A DNA stretch of 64,000 nucleotides from Roseateles chitinivorans (GCF_002761755.1 NZ_PEOG01000014.1:1-64000); one strand, 5' to 3'; counted from the stretch's first letter, positions 28,269 to 37,448 are shown. Numbers and translations are program-made. Notes: a model not told the origin generated them from the letters alone.

Positions 28269-30542
28269 TCAGAAGCCGATGTTGGCCATCAGCGTCACGG
28301 CACGCGGAGCGCCCAGCACCAGACGGCTGCCGCCGTTGTTCAGCGAGGACATGTATTCCTTGTCGAACAGGTTGGTGACGTTCAGCTGCAGGCTGAGGTT
28401 CTTGTTGACGCGGTAGGCGCCCATCAGGTCCACGACGGTGAAGGCCGGCAGGGCCGCCAGGCCGTTGGCCGGCGCGGCGTTGACGGTGACGATGCGCTTC
28501 TGCTCGGCCGTGTGACGCACGCCGCCGCCGATGGTGAAGTCGTTCCACTGGTACGAGCTCCACAGCGTGGCCGACCACTTCGGCGTCCAGCGCACGCCAT
28601 CGGTGGTGGTCTGCACGCCGGTCGTCGAGTTGAAGCTGCGCTGGCTCAGCGCCTTGGCATCCATGGTCTGGAAGCCGGCGGTGATCTGCCAGAAGTTGGT
28701 GAGCTGGCCGACCGCCGCCAGCTCGATGCCCTGGACGCGGGTCTTGCCGCTCTGCGTCGCGACATTGGTCACCGCGTCGACGCTGACCTGGCCGTCGTTC
28801 TCGGTGCGGTACAGCGCGGCGGTCAGGTTCAGCCGCTTGTGCAGCAGGTCCCACTTGGTGCCGACCTCGTAGTTCTTGGTCTCCTGCGCTTCGGCGGCCG
28901 TGGAATTCTGACCCGAGGCGGCCAGCGTCGAATTCGCGCCGCCGGGCGGCGTCAGCGAGTTCGCGGCAGCGGCGTAGACGGTGCCGTTCTCGGACAGCTT
29001 GTACAGCGCGGCGAGGTTCCAGCTGGTGACCCACTTGCCGGTGTCGAGCGCGCCGGTGGAGGCGCTGCTGTACTTGACCTTGTAGTGCTCGGTGCGCAGG
29101 CCGGCGGTCAGCTTCAGCGCCTCGGTCACCGAGATCGTGTCCAGCGCATAGATCGCGGTGGTGGTCGTGCTGCCCGAGGTGTCGGCGGCGGCATTGCGCA
29201 CCGAGCCGCCCAGGTCGACATTCGGGTTCGGGTTGTAGAGGTTGGCGACGTTGGTGCCGGCCGGGACCACGGCGGTGTAGCCGCGGTTGTCCTGGCTCTC
29301 GTGCATCAGCTCGATGCCGGTGGACAGGTCGTGCTTGATGCCGCCGGTCGCCACCGTGGCGTTGACGCTGGTCTGGTTGGCCAGGATCTCGTTGGTCTGG
29401 TTGACGCGCTGGCGCGAGCGGCTGATCGTCCAGGTGCTGCGGTCGGCCGGGTTGACCGCGACGATCGAGTTGATGCCGGTGACCAGGCGGTCCATGTAGG
29501 TGCGGCCGTAGCGCGAGACGTTGCGCACCGTCATCTGGTTGCCGATGTCCATCTCGAGCTTGGCGGTGACCATGTCGGCCTTGACGTCCTCGTAGTCGTG
29601 GACGCTGCCGTAGAAATTCTTGCGGTCGACCTTGGGCGCGGCCATCAGCGCGGCGGCCTGGGCCGGCGTCACCGTCGCGGACGACACCGCCGTGTAGCCG
29701 GGCCAGCCGATCGTCGGGATGCCGCCGTCCGGTCGGTTGTTCTGGCGCAGGTGCTGGGAGTACAGGAAGAAGCGGGTCGGCGTGTTCAGGCCGAAGGCGA
29801 TCGACGGCGCGATGCCGTAGTTCTTGCGCTTGACCTCGTCGCGGCCGGGGACGCCGTAGTCCTGCCACACCGCGTTCAGGCGCACGGCGCTGTTGTCGAA
29901 GATCTTCTGGTTGACGTCGACCGAGGCGCGCTTGCGGCTGGCGTCGCCGATCGTCACCGAACCGTCGATGAAGTCGTCGATCTGCGGCAGCTTGGTGATC
30001 AGGTTGATGTAGCCGGCGCTGGCGGCGCGGCCGGTGTCGGCGCCGGCCGGCCCCTTCACCACTTCGATCTGCTCGACGTTGAACACGTCGCGGGTGACCG
30101 CGCCCAGGTCGCGGATGCCGTCGACGAAGGTCGAGGTGCTGGCGCTGAAGCCGCGCATCTGGAAGGTGTCGCCGGCGGAGGTGTTGCCGTTCTCGCCCAG
30201 TTGCATCGTGATGCCCGGGGTGTTCTGCAGCGCCTCGATCAGCGAAACGGCGCCTTGCTCGCGCAGCACTTCCTTCTTGATCACCGAGATCGTCTTGGGC
30301 GTCTCCAACAGCGGCTGGGTCAGCTTGGACGAGGCGCTCTTGTCGGCCTTGTAGGCGGACTGGGCGGTGCCTTCGATCTTCACCTGCGGCAGGTAGGGCG
30401 CGGCGGATGCGGAAGAGGCGGTCGAGCCGGCGTCGGCGGGAGCGGGGGATTCGGCGGCGTGGGCCAGGGGGAGGGTCAGGGAGGCGGCCAGTGCGGCCAG
30501 CGGGGCCACCGCGTGCTTGCGGCTCTTGATGTAGCGGGACAT
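28269..30542 (-). CDS. fiu: TonB-dependent catecholate siderophore receptor (Fiu-like)
   Basis: An outer-membrane receptor of 757 residues that imports ferric siderophore using TonB energy. The chosen ATG is followed by a basic n-region and a signal peptide ([19 protein letters not shown]). The plug domain (about residues 70-200) has [41 protein letters not shown] and [14 protein letters not shown]. The barrel follows and ends in phenylalanine (MANIGF). Fiu-family features plus the adjacent piuC support a catecholate-type ligand. The gene name is assigned by that synteny. A GGAG sequence lies upstream of the ATG. The longer in-frame start at 30710 was rejected because it runs into the promoter. 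Transcription begins at a Fur-box promoter about 165 bp upstream. Confidence 0.9.
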   Translation of the reverse strand: MSRYIKSRKHAVAPLAALAASLTLPLAHAAESPAPADAGSTASSASAAPYLPQVKIEGTAQSAYKADKSASSKLTQPLLETPKTISVIKKEVLREQGAVSLIEALQNTPGITMQLGENGNTSAGDTFQMRGFSASTSTFVDGIRDLGAVTRDVFNVEQIEVVKGPAGADTGRAASAGYINLITKLPQIDDFIDGSVTIGDASRKRASVDVNQKIFDNSAVRLNAVWQDYGVPGRDEVKRKNYGIAPSIAFGLNTPTRFFLYSQHLRQNNRPDGGIPTIGWPGYTAVSSATVTPAQAAALMAAPKVDRKNFYGSVHDYEDVKADMVTAKLEMDIGNQMTVRNVSRYGRTYMDRLVTGINSIVAVNPADRSTWTISRSRQRVNQTNEILANQTSVNATVATGGIKHDLSTGIELMHESQDNRGYTAVVPAGTNVANLYNPNPNVDLGGSVRNAAADTSGSTTTTAIYALDTISVTEALKLTAGLRTEHYKVKYSSASTGALDTGKWVTSWNLAALYKLSENGTVYAAAANSLTPPGGANSTLAASGQNSTAAEAQETKNYEVGTKWDLLHKRLNLTAALYRTENDGQVSVDAVTNVATQSGKTRVQGIELAAVGQLTNFWQITAGFQTMDAKALSQRSFNSTTGVQTTTDGVRWTPKWSATLWSSYQWNDFTIGGGVRHTAEQKRIVTVNAAPANGLAALPAFTVVDLMGAYRVNKNLSLQLNVTNLFDKEYMSSLNNGGSRLVLGAPRAVTLMANIGF

Positions 30543-30709
30543 GGGGGATCGAGCTCCGGGGGGAGAAGTTCTTATGGAATCGGCTCGGCTGGCTGCGCGC
30601 TGGCGGCGTCGTCCCGACGCTTCACGGCGCACGGTGGCGGGCCCCTCCCTGATCGCGACTGGCTGGCGGTGGCGGGTGATTGAGGCCGGTTCCGGACTCA
30701 AAGGCCGCA

Positions 30710-30740
30710 AATGCTAAGCATTCTCATTTGAACGTGTCAA
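30710..30740 (-). promoter_or_regulatory. Sigma-70 promoter overlapped by a Fur box, upstream of the iron operon
   Basis: On the minus strand a perfect -35 (TTGACA, 30740-30735) is followed after 18 bp by TAGCAT (30716-30711). A 19-bp Fur-box-like palindrome (30728-30710, AATGAGAATGCTTAGCATT) covers the spacer and -10 and matches 15 of 19 positions of the palindrome AATGAGAATCATTCTCATT. Iron-loaded Fur would block this promoter directly. The predicted start near 30703 leaves a 5' leader of about 160 nt. Confidence 0.8.
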
Positions 30741-30808
30741 AGATTTGCTGCCCGGCAGCAGTTACGCGTGGCGAACGCGCGACGCCGATGTTTCTGCTCG
30801 GTAAAGCA

Positions 30809-30841
30809 AAACCCGCGGGACGCTGTCGCGTCGCGCGGGTT
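30809..30841 (-). terminator. Intrinsic terminator of terC
   Basis: aacccgcg / cgcgggtt stem with an inner GC-rich loop. On the minus strand it is followed by TTGCTTT. It lies 49 bp past the terC stop at 30890. Confidence 0.7.
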
Positions 30842-30889
30842 CGAAGGGGGGGCGGCGGGCGGGATGACCGCCAGCTGGTCAGCGCGCCG

Positions 30890-31879
30890 TCAGTTCAGCG
30901 CATCCGGCGACTCGTTCGAGCGATGTTCCGGCAGCTTCGGCGCAGTGCGCAGGCTCCAGACCATCGTGATGGCGAGGATCGCCACCACGACGCCGAGCGA
31001 CAGCAGCACCGGGATCTTGATGACGTCGATCAGCATCATCTTGGCGCCGATGAAGACCAGCACCACCGCCAGGCCGTAGCTGAGCAGATGGAACTTGGAC
31101 GCCATCGCCGCGAGCAGGAAGTACATCGCGCGCAGACCCAGGATCGCGAAGATGTTGGAACTCAGCACGATGAACGGATCGCTGGTGATCGCGAAGATCG
31201 CCGGGATCGAGTCCACCGCGAAGATCACGTCCGTCATGCCCACCAGCGCGATCACCAGCAGCATCGGCGTGGCGATGCGCTTGCCGTTCTCGATCGTGAA
31301 GAAGCGCTCGCCGTCGAAGTTCTTGCTGACCGGCAGCACACGGCGCAGCAGCTTCAGCGCGGGGTTGTCCTCCAGGTCAGGCTCCTTCCCCGCCGCCCAC
31401 CACATCTTGACGCCGGTGATCAGCAGGAAGGCGCCGAAGAGGTAGAGGATCCAGTGGAACTGCGCGATCAGCCAGCCGCCCACCAGGATCATCACCGTGC
31501 GCAGCACGATGGCGCCGATGATGCCCATCATCAGCACCCGCTTCTGGTAGGCCGACGGCACCGCGAAGTAGGTGAAGATCATCAGGAAGACAAAGATGTT
31601 GTCGACCGCCAGCGATTTCTCGATGAGATAGCCGGTGATGAACTCAAGCGCCTTGGTGTTGGCGAGGGCCGTGTCGCCGGTACCGTCCCTGACGGCCCAC
31701 CACAGCAGGCCCATGAAGGCGACGCTCAGCGCCACCCACACCAGCGACCAGTTGATCGCTTCCTTGACGCCCACTTCGTGCGCGCCCTGCTTGCGCAGGA
31801 CCACGAAGTCGAGGAACAGCGACACCACGACGATGCCGACGAAAACCACCCACAGCCAGGTGGGCACGATCGTGCTCAT
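30890..31879 (-). CDS. alx: TerC/Alx-family inner-membrane protein, probable manganese exporter
   Basis: A 329-residue integral membrane protein with about nine hydrophobic segments. TerC/Alx landmarks are LFLDFVVLRKQ, EKSLAVDNIFVFLMIF (acidic residues of the ion path), FDGERFFTIENG and VDSIPAIFAITSDPFIV. Alx-type members export Mn(II). The ATG at 31879 has an AAGGAG ribosome binding site six bases upstream, which rejects the longer start at 31936. Its leader contains a probable yybP-ykoY manganese riboswitch (about 31985-32092) and a promoter at 32104-32130, fitting the manganese-exporter assignment. A second, more distant TerC-family gene occurs at 41770-42501. Confidence 0.92.
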   Translation of the reverse strand: MSTIVPTWLWVVFVGIVVVSLFLDFVVLRKQGAHEVGVKEAINWSLVWVALSVAFMGLLWWAVRDGTGDTALANTKALEFITGYLIEKSLAVDNIFVFLMIFTYFAVPSAYQKRVLMMGIIGAIVLRTVMILVGGWLIAQFHWILYLFGAFLLITGVKMWWAAGKEPDLEDNPALKLLRRVLPVSKNFDGERFFTIENGKRIATPMLLVIALVGMTDVIFAVDSIPAIFAITSDPFIVLSSNIFAILGLRAMYFLLAAMASKFHLLSYGLAVVLVFIGAKMMLIDVIKIPVLLSLGVVVAILAITMVWSLRTAPKLPEHRSNESPDALN

Positions 31880-31984
31880 GAAGACTCCTTGCAAGAACGG
31901 GAGCGGCTGTACCGATCCCCGAAACACTCGCGGCAATCGAGGGACCGCCGTCCGGCCAAAAGGTCTTGCAAGGCTGGCGCGGCG

Positions 31985-32092
31985 CGGGTCGGGAGACCTC
32001 GTTCCGGCGTCAGGCGCAGGGCCCGGCTGCCTTCATGGCAACGTACTGACGGGCGTCTGCCGCGGCATGGGCCGCGTGGCTACTCCCCTTTT
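31985..32092 (-). promoter_or_regulatory. Probable yybP-ykoY manganese riboswitch in the terC leader
   Basis: On the minus strand the leader begins AAAAGGGGAGTAGCC (32092-32078), the hallmark of this riboswitch. The GGGAG can pair with CTCCC near 31992 to close the element (P1). Inside are a GCGGC/GCCGC stem and a GTCAG...CTGAC stem, followed by a GGAACGAGGTCTCCC segment. Position directly upstream of an alx/terC gene, about 100 bases before its start, is the classical location. The consensus is from memory. The pairing is visible in the sequence. Confidence 0.78.
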
Positions 32093-32103
32093 GGAAGGTT
32101 CGG

Positions 32104-32130
32104 ATTATCTTGTGTTGTTGAACATTTCAA
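32104..32130 (-). promoter_or_regulatory. Candidate sigma-70 promoter for terC
   Basis: In an AT-rich stretch, TTGAAA (32130-32125) is followed 15 bp later by GATAAT (32109-32104), or 17 bp later by TAATCC. Transcription would start near 32097, right at the 5' edge of the riboswitch. Confidence 0.6.
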
Positions 32131-32172
32131 TTTCGTATTTTCCTGATGACGGCTGCCGGTATGCTGAGCGGC

Positions 32173-32529
32173 ATGAAAACGCTGACCCGTTGGCTGCTCC
32201 TGGCAGCCGCGCTGCTGCTGGTGGCGCATCTCTACCCTGGCGTCCAGGTGAAGGGTTTCGTCACCGCGCTGATCGCGGCCTTCGTGCTGGGCTTGTTCAA
32301 CACGGTCCTGCGACCGGTGCTGGTCCTGCTGACGCTCCCGGTGACGCTGCTGACGCTGGGACTGTTCCTGTTCGTCATCAACGCGCTGCTCTTCTGGGCC
32401 ACAGCCAGCGTGCTGGACGGCTTCACCGTCGCGGGATTCAGCGCGGCGCTGATCGGCTCGCTGATCTATTCGCTGTGCGGCATGGCCATCGACGTGCTGA
32501 TCGAGCGGCTGTTTCCCGACAGCGAGTGA
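32173..32529 (+). CDS. Phage-holin-family (YvlD/DUF360-like) small membrane protein
   Basis: A 118-residue, very hydrophobic protein with four predicted membrane helices: LTRWLLLAAALLLVAHL, VTALIAAFVLGLFNTVL, PVTLLTLGLFLFVINALLF and FSAALIGSLIYSLCGMAI. The pattern LFNTVLRPVLVLLTLPVTLLTLGLF is typical of the Phage_holin_4_2 (YvlD) family, widespread in bacterial chromosomes and not a sign of a prophage here. Three in-frame ATGs exist (32146, 32161, 32173). The last gives the usual family start (MKTLTRWLL). Function in these families is not established. Confidence 0.82.
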   Translation: MKTLTRWLLLAAALLLVAHLYPGVQVKGFVTALIAAFVLGLFNTVLRPVLVLLTLPVTLLTLGLFLFVINALLFWATASVLDGFTVAGFSAALIGSLIYSLCGMAIDVLIERLFPDSE

Positions 32530-32573
32530 GCGGCTCGTCGCTGCCGCCGAGCGCCCTCCGTCGCTCATGAAAA

Positions 32574-32596
32574 AAGGCCGCTCATCGAGCGGCCTT
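32574..32596 (-). terminator. Intrinsic terminator of the M48 protease gene
   Basis: A perfect 10-bp stem (aaggccgctc / gagcggcctt) with a three-base loop. The minus strand continues into six T residues (32575-32570). It sits 25 bp past the stop at 32621 and may also stop the convergent holin-family gene. Confidence 0.85.
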
Positions 32597-32620
32597 CGTT
32601 CTGGCGGCGCGAAGGCACGC

Positions 32621-34192
32621 TCAGGGTTCGGCGCCGGGCGGCACTCCGCGGGGATACATCTCCATCAGCATCTGGCGGCGCTCATAACGAAGATCGCGCA
32701 GCCGCGAGTCGATCACCGACGCCTCGAACTGGTCGGCCGAACGGGCGCGGCCCTGGCGCTCCGCCGACGCGAGGCGATCGATCGCGCCAGTGATGTCGCC
32801 GAGCGCCGCGCGGTTCTCGCCTTGCGCCCGCAGGGAACGCAGCGGCTGGCCCAGCTGTTGCCACAAGGTGCCACTTTCCTGCCAGGCCAGCGCATCCTGC
32901 GCGTGCAGCGCGAGGTGCGTCTGCAGCGCCTCGGCCGCCTCCCGCTTCACTTCGGGCCGCGGGTCCGCCTGCGCCAGGTCCGCGCGGATCATCAACATCG
33001 GGCGCGAGCGCTCGTTCTTCAGCGGCTCCAGCGCCGCGAAGCCGGCTTCAGGCTTGCCTCGCGCGACCTCCAACTCGGCATGCGCGTAGACGAGCAGCCG
33101 CTTCGCCCCCGCGTCGGCGCCAAGCAGGCCCGCCAGCGCATCGGCTGTCTTCAGGGTCGCCTCCGCGCGGGAGAAGTCCCGCAGCTTGATCGACGCGAGC
33201 GCGCTGGTGTAGCGCGCGGCGAGCTGATCGATGTTCTTCTCGCCAGCTCTCGATCCGGCGTCCAGGCCCTGGAGCACGCGCCAGGGATCGGTGCGCTGGT
33301 CCATCAGCACGCGGGCGCGCGCGGCCATCAAGGCGTGCTCCGAGGTGCCGACCAGCTTGGTTTGTCCAGCCGTGCCCAGCCGCGCCCGCGCCTCGCCGAT
33401 GCGCTCGCTGGTCAGCGGGTGACTGCGCAGGTAGGGATACGCCCCTGAATCCATCAGGTGATAGGCCTGCTCCATGCGCTCGAACATGCTGGCCATGCCG
33501 GCGGGCTGGTAGCCGGCCTGCGTCATGACCTGGAAGCCCACCCGGTCGGCCTCGCGTTCCATGTCGCGCGAGAAGTTCAGCTGGGCCTGCGCCGCCGCGG
33601 CCTGACTGGTGACGATCGCGGCCTGGGCGCCGTCGACGCTGCGACTCTTCGCGGCCGCCAGGATGCCCAGCAGCAGGCCCACGGTGGCCAGCGCACTGGT
33701 GCGCGCGTCGCCGACGATGCTGCGCGCGATGTGCCGCTGGGTGACGTGCGACAACTCGTGCCCGAGCACCGACGCCAGTTCGTCCCGCGCGCCCGTCATC
33801 GCGATCAAGCCCAGGTGCACGCCCACATAGCCGCCGGGCAGCGCGAACGCGTTCACCGAGCGGTCGCGCACCAGGAAGAGTTCCCAGGCGAAGCGGTCGC
33901 TGGTGTCGTCGCTGATGTTGCCGAGGCGCCGCGCCGCGTTCACCAGCGGCTGCCAGGTGTTCTGCGCGTACTCGAGCAGCAGCGGATCATCGATGTAGTC
34001 GGGGTCCGGGCGGATCTGCCGCATGACCTGGTCGCCGAGCTTCTTTTCGGCGCCGATGCTGACGTCGGCGGACACCGAATCGCCCAGGGCGGGCAGGTTG
34101 ACCTGCGCGGCAGCGCCCTGGCCGAGCAACGCCGCGCTGAGCAGCACCGCCACGCAACGACGGCTGAAGGGAATGGGGTTCGGTCGCTTCAA
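32621..34192 (-). CDS. M48-family periplasmic metalloprotease with TPR-like C-terminal region (BepA/YfgC-like)
   Basis: A zinc protease of 523 residues that probably degrades or matures outer-membrane proteins. The HELSH zinc motif is at about 145-149 and the third ligand lies in SRDMEREADRVGF. The C-terminal half is helical and TPR-like, as in BepA. No ATG suits the N-terminus without overlapping the divergent moaC gene. A TTG at 34192 is in frame, has GGAG five bases upstream, and directly starts a signal peptide (CVAVLLSAALLGQGAAA). I therefore annotate the TTG. The longest in-frame ATG start (34555) would run through moaC and is rejected. The gene sits divergently to moaC with only 61 bp between. 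Confidence 0.9.
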   Translation of the reverse strand: MKRPNPIPFSRRCVAVLLSAALLGQGAAAQVNLPALGDSVSADVSIGAEKKLGDQVMRQIRPDPDYIDDPLLLEYAQNTWQPLVNAARRLGNISDDTSDRFAWELFLVRDRSVNAFALPGGYVGVHLGLIAMTGARDELASVLGHELSHVTQRHIARSIVGDARTSALATVGLLLGILAAAKSRSVDGAQAAIVTSQAAAAQAQLNFSRDMEREADRVGFQVMTQAGYQPAGMASMFERMEQAYHLMDSGAYPYLRSHPLTSERIGEARARLGTAGQTKLVGTSEHALMAARARVLMDQRTDPWRVLQGLDAGSRAGEKNIDQLAARYTSALASIKLRDFSRAEATLKTADALAGLLGADAGAKRLLVYAHAELEVARGKPEAGFAALEPLKNERSRPMLMIRADLAQADPRPEVKREAAEALQTHLALHAQDALAWQESGTLWQQLGQPLRSLRAQGENRAALGDITGAIDRLASAERQGRARSADQFEASVIDSRLRDLRYERRQMLMEMYPRGVPPGAEP

Positions 34193-34253
34193 GGGATCTC
34201 CAGGGCGGGAACTATGATGACGCCTCTTCGGTTTCGCGATTGTTGCCGCGCCC

Positions 34254-34736
34254 ATGAGCTCGCCTCTGACCCATTTTGACGCTGACGGACAAGCCCACAT
34301 GGTGGACGTCTCCGGCAAGGATGTCACGCACCGCGTGGCGCGCGCGGCGGGACGCATCCGGATGAAGCCGGAGACGCTGGCCTTGATTCGCGATGGGAAC
34401 GCGAAGAAGGGCGATGTGATCGGCGTCGCCCGCATTGCCGCGATCCAGGCCGCGAAGCGGACGTCCGATCTGATTCCGCTGTGCCATCCGCTGCCGATCA
34501 CGCGGGTCGCCGTCGAGTTCGAACTCGACGCGGCGGCGAACGCGGTGGTCTGCACCGCGCAGGTCGAGACGCTGGGACGAACCGGTGTCGAGATGGAAGC
34601 GCTGACGGCCGTGCAGGTCGGGCTGCTGACCGTCTACGACATGTGCAAGGCCGCGGACCGCGGCATGGTCATGGAGCAGATCCGGGTGCTGGAGAAGCAC
34701 GGCGGGAAATCGGGCGACTGGACCGCCGAGGTCTGA
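34254..34736 (+). CDS. moaC: Cyclic pyranopterin monophosphate synthase MoaC
   Basis: This enzyme converts 3',8-cyclo-7,8-dihydro-GTP to cyclic pyranopterin monophosphate in molybdenum cofactor synthesis, working after MoaA. The 160-residue length is standard. Family motifs are [38 protein letters not shown] and [11 protein letters not shown]. No other moa/moe gene is in the window. It starts 61 bp from the divergent M48 gene and converges on the pglL-like gene 32 bp after its stop. Confidence 0.97.
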   Translation: MSSPLTHFDADGQAHMVDVSGKDVTHRVARAAGRIRMKPETLALIRDGNAKKGDVIGVARIAAIQAAKRTSDLIPLCHPLPITRVAVEFELDAAANAVVCTAQVETLGRTGVEMEALTAVQVGLLTVYDMCKAADRGMVMEQIRVLEKHGGKSGDWTAEV

Positions 34737-34768
34737 CTCCTCAGCCCCTATCCGCTTGGCTCGCCCGA

Positions 34769-36556
34769 TCAGCGTAGTTCGCGGAAGCTGTACTCGCGCT
34801 TCGGCGCTTCGCATTGGAAGGGCTTGGCTGCGGCGCCCAGTTGCGCGACCTCGTCGCATTCGTTGAGCCACTCCTCGCTGGCGACGTTGCGGAACTCGCG
34901 CAGGCGCTGGACCAGGTAGCGTGCCTTGTCGGTCTCGCCGACCGCGTTGAGCGATTTCGCCCAGGCCATCAGCAGGCGGGTGTCGATCAGGTGATGGCCG
35001 GTCTGCCGGGCCGCGGCCAGGGCCACGGCTCCCGGCGGTTGTACCGTGGCTTCGGCGTAATCGGCTTGGAGCGCGAACAGTGGCGAACGCTGGCCAGCGG
35101 CGATGCGGTCGTCGAGCGAAGCCGCACCGGCCGGCGGCGCGTAGATGTGCACGATGCGCAGGTAGTCGATCACGACCAGCGGCACGGCGGCCGCAACCAC
35201 AAGCCCGAGCGCCGCCAGCCATGGTCGGCGCTGACCGGTCGCCGACGTCGGCTCGGCGACATCCCCCCCCGCCAGGCAGAGCCCATAGGCGAGTGCAGCC
35301 GGAAGGAGGAAATAGGCGTACCAGAGGGGGTACTCGAACTGGCTGTGGAGGCCGATCATCGCGACCAGCATGGCCGCGCAACGCGTGGCCGCGCTTCCGC
35401 GCACGGCGCGGGCGAAGCCCTTCCACAGGCCCACGGCGAGCAGGGCCAGCGTGAGCAGGCCCAGGGGCAGCCCCATCTCGACGAGCAATTGCAGTTCGAG
35501 GTTGTGGGTGTGATCGAAGAACGCGACCGGGCGGTCCGGGAACGGCGTCATCGTCCAAGCGAAGTTGAAGTCTCCCCAGCCGGAGCCGGTCAGCGGGTAG
35601 CGCTCCAACAGGCCGATCGCGTTTTTCACGATCGCGATGCGCGACGGAGAACCTGCACCTTCCTCGGACACGCGGGACTGGGCGCCGAAGGCGTGATGGC
35701 TCAGGGCGGTGTAAGCCTCAAGCAGCCCCCAGCCGATGGCGAACATGATCAGCGTCGATCCCAGCGCGATGCGCACGCGCGGGGCGAGCCGGGCATCGAC
35801 CGCGCCCCAGAGGGCGAGCATCGCCACGCCGATCATGCCGGTGCGGGAGGCGCTGAGCAGGACGCAGAAGACGAAGAGAAAGAGCAGCACGTGCAGCGCG
35901 ACGGTGCCGCGCAGCGCCCCCCCCAGACGACGGGCAAGCCAACCCCCTTGAGCGAGCCACACGGACGCGACGCAGGCCCACATCAGCAGGCTCGCGAGGT
36001 GATTGGGCTGGCGCATGTTGCCGACCGCGCGGCCCACGAGCCCCGAGCGCGCGATGAAGGTGCCGTCTGCCAGGGACGGGAAGAACATCTGGACGAAGCT
36101 GACGATGACGCTCAGCACGCCGGCACCGACGAGGGCGATGCAGAAGAGCGTCAGCACCTGGTCTCTCTGGTTGGCCACCACGGCCCGACCGGTTTGCACT
36201 GCGAGCAACGCACCGAGCAGCATCGCAATGCTGGTCAACGACATGGACCAGGGGAGTCCATGGGTGAACGGCGCCGCCAAGGCGACGGCGGTCATCAGCA
36301 GCAGGGAGAGGGACACGCCGTCGTTGCGCCAGCCTGCGCGCAGGGAGCGCCCCCACGCGAGACCGGCGACCAGCAGTCCCAGACCAGCGAACGCCGTCAG
36401 TTGGTTATAGAGCGTGGCTGACGGCGTCTGGTTGTAGGCGATCAGCGGGGCGAGCGTGACGCCAAGCAGGAGGCCTAGCAGGGTGAGGAACTGGCGGTGC
36501 GGCTCCATAGCCGTGGCAGGGAAATCGGCGGCGGGCGCCATCGCGGAGAGCGTCAT
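34769..36556 (-). CDS. pglL: PglL/O-antigen-ligase-family O-oligosaccharyltransferase (pilin glycosylation)
   Basis: An inner-membrane enzyme of 595 residues that would transfer a lipid-linked glycan to pilin. It has about 12 hydrophobic segments and a C-terminal soluble TPR-like region of about 130 residues (ARQTGHHLIDTRLLMAWAKSL). Wzy_C/PglL landmarks are MRQPNHLASLLMW, LLSASRTGMIGVAML, SGWGDFNFAW, and a periplasmic loop FFDHTHNLELQLLVEMGLP whose histidine is conserved in PglL. QFEYPLWYAYFLLP is a typical Wzy_C_2 signature. It lies immediately downstream of pilA and tfpZ on the same strand, which favours pilin as the substrate over O-antigen. The symbol rests on this context. The glycan is unknown. 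Confidence 0.85.
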   Translation of the reverse strand: MTLSAMAPAADFPATAMEPHRQFLTLLGLLLGVTLAPLIAYNQTPSATLYNQLTAFAGLGLLVAGLAWGRSLRAGWRNDGVSLSLLLMTAVALAAPFTHGLPWSMSLTSIAMLLGALLAVQTGRAVVANQRDQVLTLFCIALVGAGVLSVIVSFVQMFFPSLADGTFIARSGLVGRAVGNMRQPNHLASLLMWACVASVWLAQGGWLARRLGGALRGTVALHVLLFLFVFCVLLSASRTGMIGVAMLALWGAVDARLAPRVRIALGSTLIMFAIGWGLLEAYTALSHHAFGAQSRVSEEGAGSPSRIAIVKNAIGLLERYPLTGSGWGDFNFAWTMTPFPDRPVAFFDHTHNLELQLLVEMGLPLGLLTLALLAVGLWKGFARAVRGSAATRCAAMLVAMIGLHSQFEYPLWYAYFLLPAALAYGLCLAGGDVAEPTSATGQRRPWLAALGLVVAAAVPLVVIDYLRIVHIYAPPAGAASLDDRIAAGQRSPLFALQADYAEATVQPPGAVALAAARQTGHHLIDTRLLMAWAKSLNAVGETDKARYLVQRLREFRNVASEEWLNECDEVAQLGAAAKPFQCEAPKREYSFRELR

Positions 36557-36636
36557 GGACGATCCGGGTAATGAGGTAAGGGCGGAACTCTACCGCCCAG
36601 CAGCCAGTGCGACCGCGCCGCGATGCAACGGCAGGT

Positions 36637-37398
36637 TCAGAAACCGTCGACTGCTGCGAAGCCGATAGGATCGCCGGTCGACCTGTCCAGCAGCACAGAC
36701 CAATCCGTGCGACGCGCCAGCATCGGGATGTAAATCAGTTGCTCGATGGGCTTGCCGGTCTTGGCAACGGCGGCGCGAAGTTCCGCCGCTTGGGCAGGGT
36801 GCTTCGCCAGTAGCTCGGTCACCGGCTTACCCACTCTCAGCGCCTGTGCGCGGCCGCGCCCATCCCACTCCTGCCAGAAACTCGGCCGCATGCCAAGATC
36901 CGCGCCGCCAAACGCCGTGAAGATGGCCTCCATCTTCTCTTCGTCGGTGACATCGCGAGTGTTTGCCAGTCGCGGGCCAGTCATCGACAGCGAGCGCAGG
37001 GACTCGGGCGCCTTCGGAAGTTCCTGCTCGATCACGCTGGCGGCGATCACGGCGCGAAAGCGGTCTCCTTCGAGGGCAAGCACCACGGGCCTAGCGATAA
37101 ACATGGTGTGCGCCCCGAAGGCCAGTCCTGCCAATTGCAGAGCCACAACCACCGTCATGTCTCTCCACAGCTCGCCGGGCGGTTTGCGCCGGTCAAACAC
37201 GACGAGCGTGATCAACGGGCCCAGGACGGCGTCCACGCCCACGATCAACAGGAACAGGCCGGTGCCGCCGGACACCTCGCTGTATGGCCACGGATACCAG
37301 AGCAGGAACACCGCAGCCGCGACGGATGCCGCCACGATCAGCGTGAAAGTGAAATGGAGCAACGACGCCTTGAGGCGTCCGCGCAGCGTGGGCATCAT
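36637..37398 (-). CDS. tfpZ: TfpX/TfpZ-family type IV pilin accessory protein
   Basis: A 253-residue inner-membrane protein needed for assembly or stability of a specific pilin type in Pseudomonas. It has three to four hydrophobic segments (FTLIVAASVAAAVFLLW, GTGLFLLIVGVDAVLGPLITL, MTVVVALQLAGLAFGAH) and the family signature WYPWPYSEVSGGTGLF. A periplasmic alpha-helical region follows (about 120-253). It lies 91 bp from pilA and is followed by pglL at an 80-bp gap, the same order as in glycosylated-pilin clusters. The ATG at 37398 has another ATG right after it. No clear ribosome binding site is visible, so either may be used. GC content is somewhat below the window average. Confidence 0.85.
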   Translation of the reverse strand: MMPTLRGRLKASLLHFTFTLIVAASVAAAVFLLWYPWPYSEVSGGTGLFLLIVGVDAVLGPLITLVVFDRRKPPGELWRDMTVVVALQLAGLAFGAHTMFIARPVVLALEGDRFRAVIAASVIEQELPKAPESLRSLSMTGPRLANTRDVTDEEKMEAIFTAFGGADLGMRPSFWQEWDGRGRAQALRVGKPVTELLAKHPAQAAELRAAVAKTGKPIEQLIYIPMLARRTDWSVLLDRSTGDPIGFAAVDGF

Positions 37399-37448
37399 GG
37401 GCGAAACCGAATCGGAAAAGCGCCGATTGTGGCGCGCCAGAAATGACA

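Larger units (their letters stand above)
30543..30889. other. Intergenic region between the iron operon and terC
   Basis: About 350 bp with no gene. It contains the leader of the receptor mRNA, the Fur-controlled promoter (30710-30740) and the terC terminator (30809-30841). Nothing else is recognisable. Confidence 0.5.

Noticed and set aside
25565..28378. Plus-strand frame of more than 900 codons through the iron operon
   Set aside because: Antisense to five genes with clear family signatures. Arg/Gly/Gln-rich shadow translation.
32173..32529. Phage holin indicating a prophage
   Set aside because: It belongs to the YvlD/DUF360-like chromosomal family. No phage genes, lysin or att sites nearby.
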